Notes under the pieces: generated by a model
What the model was told of the DNA's origin: nothing
The model's input: only the letters and a program-made list of their open reading frames with translations
Databases searched by the model: none
DNA from: Gammaproteobacteria bacterium
Lineage (GTDB): Bacteria; Pseudomonadota; Gammaproteobacteria; Steroidobacterales; Woeseiaceae
Reading direction: 5' to 3'
Length of the DNA: 11,473 nt
Assembly (NCBI GenBank): GCA_003645495.1
Contig: QNFK01000026.1
Location: 1 to 11,473 of the forward strand
Shown here: positions 5,610 through 11,473 of the stretch, piece by piece
Position numbering within the stretch: the stretch's first letter is position 1
Layout of the letters: each line of letters begins with the position of its first letter
Translations under genes and position numbers: made by a program

Positions 5610-8153
5610 ATGGAATTCATTACACGAAGTACAGACACAAGCGCGCTTGAAAAAATTGCAGTAGGGAACAAAGCGACACGACTGGCAACCTTGAGTGACT
5701 CCGGTTTTAAGGTGCCGGCGTTCTTTGTTATCAATCCCGCTGCAGCAATCATTGGTCGCCAGGGCGAAGCAGAGTCTTGTGTCATCGAGTGTATGGCGGA
5801 AGCAAAAGCGGCCATCGAAGACGCACTACACGAATTCTGCGCGGATGGCTCACTGGTTGCAGTGAGGTCGTCGTCGGTTGAGGAAGACGACGCAGAAAAT
5901 TCGTTTGCCGGACAACTCGACAGTTTTTTGAACGTGCCGTCGAGCGAGGTTGGCACGAGAATTGTCGACGTCTGGCAGTCGGCTTTCAGCGAGAGAATAC
6001 AAAGCTATCGCAAAAGCCGTGGCGTAAATGAGCCTGTTCCGGTACCCGGTGTGTTCGTGCAAAAGATGGTGCAGGCAGACGCTGCCGGGGTAGCTTTCTC
6101 AGTTGATCCGGTGAACGGTGACGAAAAGGTCGCTGTCGTCGCGGCTGCACGAGGTTTGGGCGAATCGTTAGTCAGTGGTGAGTGTCAGGGCGATACGTGG
6201 CGAGTCGGCACACGGCGCAATATTGTAGGGCGTGACATCGAGACCGAACAGCCGGTGCTGACTGACCGGCAGATTCGCAGAGTCGCAGGCCTTGTACGAA
6301 AAGTCAGCAAGTTCTTTGGCGTGCCGCAGGACATTGAGTGGGCGATACAAAGGAATCGGTTGTATCTCCTGCAGAGCAGGGACATTACGACTATTCAGGA
6401 GCAAAGCGACACGGATGGCAGCTATGCGTTGTGGGACAACAGCAATATTGTCGAAAGCTATGGTGGCGTTACCACGCCACTGACCTTTTCGATCGCCCGC
6501 GGAGCCTACCAGGAAGCGTATCGTCATTTCGGTCGTGTCCTTGGTGTTAGCGAGCGCAGCATCGCGCAGAACGTCACAGCATATGAGCAAATGATTGGTC
6601 TCATTCGTGGGCGGGTCTACTACAATCTTCTGAGTTGGTATCGATTGCTAATGCTGACGCCGGGATTTCGCTTCAATCGTAAATTCATGGAGCAGATGAT
6701 GGGTGTTACCCAGGGACTGCCCGATGAGGCTGTGCCGAAGCCCCAGGACGATCGGTGGTTCGCCGGGGTGCGTGCCACCCTTGGGTTGGTTCGCGTGTCA
6801 TGGCGTCTGTTCAGCAAGCTCGTCCGGCATAATTCCCGCGTTGCAGCATTTCATCGCAAACTTGAAAATGCCATGTGTCCGATAGAACTGAACGCAATGT
6901 CGCTGGATGAATTGCTTGATGAATATGAGCAGTTGGAGAGTAAGGTAATCCCTGCGTGGGAGACGCCCCTGATCAACGATCTATATTGCATGATCTTTCA
7001 CGGGCTACTGCGCCACCTGAGCGAGCGCTGGTTGCCCGCGGACCTTGCCGATATTCACAACGATCTTGTTTGTGGCGAGGCGGGGATCATCAGCCTGGAG
7101 CCGGTCGCGCGCATGAAAAGTATGGCCGCACTGGCGCGCAGGGACTCGGTTTTCGTTAAGGCGCTTTGCGAAAAGCCATTGTTGGTTATCGAATTCCATT
7201 TGCTGGCACACAAAACATTTGCAACTGAATATCAGTCTTACCTGGAACGCTTCGGTGACCGCTGTCTTGACGAGCTCAAGCTCGAAAGCAAGACGCTCGC
7301 GGACGATCCGTTGCCACTTTTACGTGCGGTAGGGCAGTTGGCCAGGTCTTCAGCAACGTCGGGCTCTTCCGGTTTGCTGGATAACCTGCGTTCGGCCGCG
7401 GAAGAAAAAGTGTCAGCTGCATTCTCGGGTAATTTCGTACGACGGTTTATTTATGGAGCCGTCCTCAGGCTTGCCAGAGCACGTGTGCGTGACCGGGAGA
7501 ACCTGCGTTTTGAACGTACCCGTGTTTATGGTCGTGTCCGTGCAATCTTCATCGAAGTCGGACGGCGCCTTGTGAATTTGCAGGTGATCCATAATGTTGA
7601 CGATATCTTTTACCTGGACGTTGCCGAGATTGTTGCTTTCTCTCGCGGCACCGGAAGCAGCGCCGCCATTAATTCACTGGTACAGGTCAGACGCGAAGAA
7701 TTTCAGGCTTATGCTGACAGTGAAGATCCGCCGCGTCGCTTCATAACCTGCGGACCGCCACAACTTGCAGCATCGATGCAGGAAGTCGTGCAAGCGGCAG
7801 AATGCACGTCCAGCACGACTCGAAGCGGCCAGGCCTGCTCACCTGGCATCGTGCGCGGACCCGTAAAAATTGTCCGTGATCCACGAACAGCGACTGTGGT
7901 GTCCGGCGATATCCTGGTCGCACAGAGGACCGACCCAGGCTGGGTGACAATTTTTCCGCTGGTGAGTGGCATGATCATGGAGCGTGGCAGCCTGCTATCG
8001 CATTCGGCTATCGTCGCCAGGGAACTCGGCTTGCCTGCCATCGTCGGTGTGGAAGACGCGTGCCAGTGGCTTAGTGACGGTGACTGGGTCGAGTTAAACG
8101 GTGCAACCGGTACGATTCGCAAGCTTGAACACCGCGACGATCGCGCAGCATGA
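5610..8153 (+). CDS. ATP-grasp/phosphohistidine phosphotransferase, rifampin-phosphotransferase-like layout
   Basis: An 847-residue enzyme of the PEP synthase/PPDK superfamily. The N-terminal ATP-binding domain (about 14-262) shows VGNKATRL (Lys21), AVRSSSVEED (84-93), SFAGQLDSFLNV (98-109), DIEWA (241-245) and LQSRDIT (254-260). A helical middle region (about 270-730) follows. The C-terminal swivelling domain (about 740-838) has ERGSLLSHSAIVARELGLP with the phosphohistidine His798. The PEP/pyruvate TIM barrel of true PEP synthase and PPDK is absent. This order matches rifampin phosphotransferase (about 865 residues), where ATP phosphorylates the His, which then phosphorylates a hydroxyl held by the middle domain. 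I infer a phosphotransferase acting on an alcohol made or used by this operon, perhaps an isoprenoid. Start 5610 is chosen because GGAG (5600-5603) stands 6 bases before it; an earlier in-frame ATG at 5523 lies inside the UbiA gene. Its stop overlaps the next gene (ATGA). Confidence 0.88.
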   Translation: MEFITRSTDTSALEKIAVGNKATRLATLSDSGFKVPAFFVINPAAAIIGRQGEAESCVIECMAEAKAAIEDALHEFCADGSLVAVRSSSVEEDDAENSFAGQLDSFLNVPSSEVGTRIVDVWQSAFSERIQSYRKSRGVNEPVPVPGVFVQKMVQADAAGVAFSVDPVNGDEKVAVVAAARGLGESLVSGECQGDTWRVGTRRNIVGRDIETEQPVLTDRQIRRVAGLVRKVSKFFGVPQDIEWAIQRNRLYLLQSRDITTIQEQSDTDGSYALWDNSNIVESYGGVTTPLTFSIARGAYQEAYRHFGRVLGVSERSIAQNVTAYEQMIGLIRGRVYYNLLSWYRLLMLTPGFRFNRKFMEQMMGVTQGLPDEAVPKPQDDRWFAGVRATLGLVRVSWRLFSKLVRHNSRVAAFHRKLENAMCPIELNAMSLDELLDEYEQLESKVIPAWETPLINDLYCMIFHGLLRHLSERWLPADLADIHNDLVCGEAGIISLEPVARMKSMAALARRDSVFVKALCEKPLLVIEFHLLAHKTFATEYQSYLERFGDRCLDELKLESKTLADDPLPLLRAVGQLARSSATSGSSGLLDNLRSAAEEKVSAAFSGNFVRRFIYGAVLRLARARVRDRENLRFERTRVYGRVRAIFIEVGRRLVNLQVIHNVDDIFYLDVAEIVAFSRGTGSSAAINSLVQVRREEFQAYADSEDPPRRFITCGPPQLAASMQEVVQAAECTSSTTRSGQACSPGIVRGPVKIVRDPRTATVVSGDILVAQRTDPGWVTIFPLVSGMIMERGSLLSHSAIVARELGLPAIVGVEDACQWLSDGDWVELNGATGTIRKLEHRDDRAA

Positions 8154-10270
8154 ACAAACTGGCGCAGACCAGCGCTGAGATTCTGTGGCGATGGCGCGTC
8201 CTGTTTGCAACTGGCTGCCTCCTGGTGACCATTTTCGCGGTGACACAACTCGCGTCGCTAACCGTCTCCAATTCGCTCGAGATCTGGTATCCACAAGATG
8301 CGGCTGAGCTGGTTAACTATCGCAAATTCCAGCAAACCTATGGCAATGATGAGGTCGTCGTCGTTGCGGTTTCCAGTTCAGCTGGCGCGGATTTTAATGA
8401 CGAGGCTGGCATCGAGTTGATCGGCGAAATGACCGATCGTTTGCTGGAGATTGCGGGAGTGGCCACAGTCACCTCAGTGGTGACGGTACCCGAATCGCTG
8501 GCTGAAGCCCGTGGACGATTGCTCAGCGGCGACGGTACAACGACAGCAATCATCGTTCAGATGATGGCCGGCGACGAATTCGAAGTCCGTCGGCACCAGA
8601 TTCTGCTGGATATCAATACAGCGATTGATTCATTTGGCTTCGATAGCCGACTGGCCGGTTTTGGCGTTGTCTACGATGGATTGAATGAAGCCTCGACCAC
8701 CGGGGCGGCGACATTGTTGTTGCTGGCGCATTCCCTGATGTTCGTTTTGCTCCTGCTTTTCTTTCGGCGTCCTGTGCCGGTGCTGGTCACCCTTCTGGCT
8801 GTTGGCATCGCAACGCTCTGGACCATGGGGTTGTACGCTGGACTGGGCCGCCAGTTAAACATGGTGACAATGGCTTTACCGACGCTTGTTCTGGTCATCG
8901 GCATCGCTGACTGTGTTCACTTGTTACGTAGTGTTGCCCGCCAAGATAGCTCCGGATCCCGTCAGGACCGGGTTATAAGCGGAGTCGCGCAGGTTTTGGG
9001 GCCCTGTTTTGTTACATCGATCACGACAGCTGCCGGCTTCCTGGCATTGACGACCTCGAGCCTGCCCGTTGTGCAGGATCTCGGGCTCTTCGGTGCGGTG
9101 GGCATGTTGGCCGCGTTCGTCACCGCGTTTGTGTTCTGCACGCTGGGTCTCAGCTGGCAATCCTGCGAACCGAAGATTAAACAATCGCGTCTCGATTCAT
9201 TAGCGCGAAGATTGTCAAAGCATGCTGCAGATGCCCCGTGGCGAACTGTCGTTGCATTTGCCTTGTTGCTCATCCTGGCAGGCTTCGGCATGAGCAGGCT
9301 GGAAACGGATACCAATTCGATAGGTTACTTGCAGGAGAGCCATAAGATCAGACGAGACTCGGATTTTATCGAAAGCCGAATCGGTCCATACGTGCCGCTC
9401 GACTTCACCATCACTGCGACCGACAGCATTTTGTCCGGGGAAGCGCTGGATGCAGTTCAGGCATGGCAGGTAACGGTGACCGCGATGGATGAGGTGGGCT
9501 GGAGCTGGTCGTTACTTGACGCGTTGGCGGTCAAGCGCGATGAACCGCCGTCGCTCCTTGGTGAGAGCGTTATTCGGACACGCTTCGAACGTGTTCGCAC
9601 TTTTTCCCCGGTTACCACCGCGGCGATGATTTCCGCTGACAACGAACTGCGCATCTCTTTTGGAGTGCCGATCATGTCGGCTCGTACCATGCAGGCCCTG
9701 ATTGGCAGGATTCAGAATGCAGCTGAGCTACCTGACAATTTGCGGCTGCAGCCGGCAGGCTATTCACCACTTTATACGCGCATTGTTGATGAAATCGTTC
9801 GCTCGCAGGTACAGGGATTCTCGGCAGCCATTTTGCTGATTCTCGTTTTACTGGGCATCGCCATGCGCTCAACGAAGCGCGTGCTGCTGGCAATTCCCGC
9901 AAATACCATACCGGTTGTTCTGACGCTCGGTCTGATGGGCCTGACCGGCATTCCGCTGGATGTGGCAACCGCAACAATTGCCACCGTCATCCTCGGCCTG
10001 GTAGTTGACGATACGGTGCATATCCTCAGACCAGCAAAAGGGCAGGGACTTGAGGCAACGGTTATGCAAGCTGTCGATAGGTCTGGTGGCACCCTGTTGT
10101 TGACCAGCCTCGTTCTGGCTGCCGGCTTCCTGGTGCTGTGGTTCGCGCAAATCCGTTCAATTGCCTGGTTTGGAGCCCTGACCAGCTTCGCGATGTTGGT
10201 CGCAATAGCCACAGATTTGTTGCTTTTACCTGCGTTGGCAAGGCTTTTTGGCCGTTTTTCCCGCTCCTGA
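8150..10270 (+). CDS. RND/MMPL-family transporter, short form
   Basis: A 706-residue inner-membrane transporter of the RND superfamily (MMPL/HpnN-like branch), proton-driven pumps that often move lipids. The two-fold layout is clear. TM1 (about 16-36) is followed by a periplasmic loop (about 42-182) and a helix bundle (about 186-205, 209-230, 238-259, 286-304, 311-335). TM7 (366-382) is followed by a second loop (about 385-550) and a second bundle (556-573, 578-600, 605-624, 648-667, 673-697). The matching signatures GIADCVHLLR (251-260) and GLVVDDTVHILR (616-627) lie in the equivalent helices of each half; the Asp residues are probable proton-relay sites. It is shorter than HpnN-type proteins because both loops are small. 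The ATG overlaps the phosphotransferase stop by 4 bp, so it is translationally coupled and likely exports or flips that pathway's lipid product. No membrane-fusion or outer-membrane partner is nearby. Confidence 0.9.
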   Translation: MNKLAQTSAEILWRWRVLFATGCLLVTIFAVTQLASLTVSNSLEIWYPQDAAELVNYRKFQQTYGNDEVVVVAVSSSAGADFNDEAGIELIGEMTDRLLEIAGVATVTSVVTVPESLAEARGRLLSGDGTTTAIIVQMMAGDEFEVRRHQILLDINTAIDSFGFDSRLAGFGVVYDGLNEASTTGAATLLLLAHSLMFVLLLLFFRRPVPVLVTLLAVGIATLWTMGLYAGLGRQLNMVTMALPTLVLVIGIADCVHLLRSVARQDSSGSRQDRVISGVAQVLGPCFVTSITTAAGFLALTTSSLPVVQDLGLFGAVGMLAAFVTAFVFCTLGLSWQSCEPKIKQSRLDSLARRLSKHAADAPWRTVVAFALLLILAGFGMSRLETDTNSIGYLQESHKIRRDSDFIESRIGPYVPLDFTITATDSILSGEALDAVQAWQVTVTAMDEVGWSWSLLDALAVKRDEPPSLLGESVIRTRFERVRTFSPVTTAAMISADNELRISFGVPIMSARTMQALIGRIQNAAELPDNLRLQPAGYSPLYTRIVDEIVRSQVQGFSAAILLILVLLGIAMRSTKRVLLAIPANTIPVVLTLGLMGLTGIPLDVATATIATVILGLVVDDTVHILRPAKGQGLEATVMQAVDRSGGTLLLTSLVLAAGFLVLWFAQIRSIAWFGALTSFAMLVAIATDLLLLPALARLFGRFSRS

Positions 10271-10300
10271 CAGGTATTACGACGTCTAATAACCCATTGA

Positions 10301-10315
10301 TTTAACTAGGTTAAA
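10301..10315. repeat. AT-rich inverted repeat TTTAAC-TAG-GTTAAA
   Basis: A perfect 6-bp inverted repeat with a 3-base centre, 31 bp after the transporter stop and 14 bp before copy 2 of the bipartite element. It may be an operator or a weak end-of-operon hairpin; no T run follows. Copy 1 of the bipartite element has no such neighbour. Confidence 0.4.
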
Positions 10316-10328
10316 AGTCACCCCCGCC

Positions 10329-10379
10329 ATCATCAGGAATTCCTCACCGAAGCATCAGTGCATGCTCAGGTGTCTGGCC
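10329..10379 (+). promoter_or_regulatory. Bipartite regulatory element, copy 2 (before BtaA-like gene)
   Basis: Box 1 (10329-10346) is identical to the 18-mer of copy 1, with AGGAATTCCT at 10335-10344. Box 2 is TGCTCAGGTGTC (10363-10374), differing from copy 1 in one base, with the conserved GCC at 10377-10379. The 16-bp spacing is the same, but only about 6 of the 16 spacer bases match. Box 2 ends 57 bp before the ATG at 10432, close to the 63 bp of copy 1. The shared position before two separate transcription units argues that both answer to the same regulator. Confidence 0.8.
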
Positions 10380-10431
10380 GCCTGTTCCGCGATTCTGGAC
10401 CCTGACGAATAGGTCGTGAGAGGGACTGAAT

Positions 10432-11473
10432 ATGACGGTAAGGACCGAAATCCTGGAAAAGGCAGACTTTGGCCGCATTCGCTATGCCCAATGCTGGGAG
10501 GATGCTGACGTCCTGTTGGAAGCCATGCAGGTGCAGAAGACAGATACCTGCCTTTCAGTTGCCTCGGCTGGCGACAACACGCTCGCACTGGTTGGTGCTG
10601 GTGCGCAACGTGTCATCGCTGTGGATCTGAGCCCGGCACAAATCGCTTGTCTGGAACTGCGCGCTGCTGCTTATCGCGTATTGACCTGGTCGCAATTGCT
10701 GGAGCTGCTTGGGCAGAACCCCAGTACGCAACGTGAGGATCTGTATCTTCGTTGTCGCTCATTATTGTCCGATGACAGTCGCTGTTTTTGGGACAGCAAC
10801 CGACGGCTAATCAGGCAAGGCATCGCGCAGGGCGGCAAGTTCGAGCGCTACCTGAGCTTTTTTCGCCGCTTCGTTCTGCCGCTGGTACATCGTCGCAAGA
10901 CGATCGAGAAATTGTTTGAGTTGCGGACAGAGGAAGAGCGCCAGGCTTTTTACGACGAGCGCTGGAACAATCGCCGCTTCAATCTACTGTGCCGAATATT
11001 TTTCGCTCGACTCTCACTGGGTTGGGGCGGGCGCGATCCAAGTTTCACGCAATATGGTGATGAGCCCGTCTGGATCAGCCTGCGCCGGCAGATTCCGAAC
11101 GCTTTCATAAGGCAGCAACCGGCAGACAATCCGTATCTGCAATGGATTCTGTTCGGTCGTTTTATCACCGCATTGCCATGGGCATTACGCGAGGAGAACT
11201 TCGCCAAAATCCGCAGCAACCTCGACGCTCTCGAATGGCGCTGCGACTCTATTGAACAGGTGCTGTCGGAACTGCCGCGCAATTCACTTAATGGCTGCAA
11301 TCTCAGTGATGTTTTTGAATACATGTCACCAGCAGCTTATGCAACGTTTCTACGCGCAATAATTCGCGTTGCATCGCCGGGTTGTCGGCCCGTTTACTGG
11401 AACGTTGCCGTTGAGCGGCATTGTCCCAATGAGCTTGCTCCCGTCGTTAGTCGCAAGCGCGACTTTGCCAGCC
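10432..11473 (+). CDS. DUF3419/BtaA-like SAM-dependent transferase (3' truncated by window)
   Basis: The first 347 residues of a DUF3419-family protein. The known member BtaA moves the 3-amino-3-carboxypropyl group of S-adenosylmethionine to diacylglycerol, the first step to betaine lipids (DGTS). Conserved blocks in order: RYAQCWEDADVLLEA (17-31), the SAM-binding SVASAGDNTLAL (42-53), AVDLSPAQIACLEL (63-76), FWDSNRRLI (119-127), GGKFERYLSFFRRFVLPLVH (134-153), FYDERWNNRRF (173-183), GGRDPSFTQYG (199-209), DNPYLQWILFGRF (232-244) and LSDVFEYMSP (291-300). The ATG at 10432 follows AGAGG by 8 bases, and an in-frame TGA at 10417-10419 excludes any earlier start. The frame is open to the right edge; BtaA proteins are near 400 residues, so little is missing. 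A BtaB-type N-methyltransferase would be expected next if the product is DGTS. It is preceded by copy 2 of the bipartite element. Confidence 0.9.
   Translation, partial: MTVRTEILEKADFGRIRYAQCWEDADVLLEAMQVQKTDTCLSVASAGDNTLALVGAGAQRVIAVDLSPAQIACLELRAAAYRVLTWSQLLELLGQNPSTQREDLYLRCRSLLSDDSRCFWDSNRRLIRQGIAQGGKFERYLSFFRRFVLPLVHRRKTIEKLFELRTEEERQAFYDERWNNRRFNLLCRIFFARLSLGWGGRDPSFTQYGDEPVWISLRRQIPNAFIRQQPADNPYLQWILFGRFITALPWALREENFAKIRSNLDALEWRCDSIEQVLSELPRNSLNGCNLSDVFEYMSPAAYATFLRAIIRVASPGCRPVYWNVAVERHCPNELAPVVSRKRDFAS

Noticed and set aside
5610..8153. Ordinary phosphoenolpyruvate synthase
   Set aside because: The C-terminal PEP-binding barrel is missing and the protein ends just after the phosphohistidine domain.
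8962..9315. Minus-strand reading frame within the RND gene, and similar long antisense frames at 4096-4548, 7709-8248 and 9772-10212
   Set aside because: They are shadows of strongly recognised + strand genes, with biased composition, no ribosome-binding sites and no recognisable domain.
10301..10315. Intrinsic terminator after the RND gene
   Set aside because: The stem is AT-rich and short and no T run follows; kept only as an inverted repeat.

Overview
The window reads like a chromosomal segment of a Gram-negative proteobacterium, most likely a gammaproteobacterium. The reasons are moderate GC content, tight Shine-Dalgarno-led genes, an RND-type inner-membrane transporter, a signal-peptide-bearing hydrolase and a FtsX/MacB-type permease. 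This placement is inference from gene content; there is no rRNA or marker gene. I see no tRNA, CRISPR array, insertion sequence or integrase.

Left part (1-3219) holds unrelated housekeeping or hypothetical genes. They are the 3' end of an ABC transporter permease (+), an exported alpha/beta hydrolase (-), a small ABM-like (dimeric alpha/beta barrel) protein (+), a TerB-like protein (-) and a six-helix membrane protein of unknown function (-). The last two are on the same strand 82 bp apart and may form an operon. The membrane protein appears to be built from three repeated two-helix units.

Right part (about 3220-11473) is the interesting one. Four + strand genes are packed with 8-bp overlap, 13-bp gap and 4-bp overlap: a class I HMG-CoA reductase homologue, a UbiA-family membrane prenyltransferase, an 847-residue ATP-grasp/phosphohistidine phosphotransferase with the layout of rifampin phosphotransferase rather than PEP synthase, and a short RND/MMPL-family transporter. 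They are followed by the first 347 codons of a DUF3419/BtaA-like gene (SAM:diacylglycerol 3-amino-3-carboxypropyl transferase family, betaine-lipid synthesis), which runs off the window.

A two-part sequence element (an identical 18-mer holding the palindrome AGGAATTCCT, exactly 16 bp, then TGYTCAGGTGTC) lies about 60 bp before both the HMG-CoA reductase gene and the BtaA-like gene, and I found it nowhere else in the window. It ties the four-gene operon and the BtaA-like gene into one probable regulon. My reading, as inference, is a dedicated membrane-lipid pathway: an acyl-CoA reductase makes an alcohol or mevalonate, a phosphohistidine enzyme phosphorylates an alcohol, a UbiA enzyme joins a prenyl chain to an acceptor, an RND/MMPL pump moves the lipid, and betaine-lipid synthesis is co-regulated. 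I do not recognise this combination as a described system.
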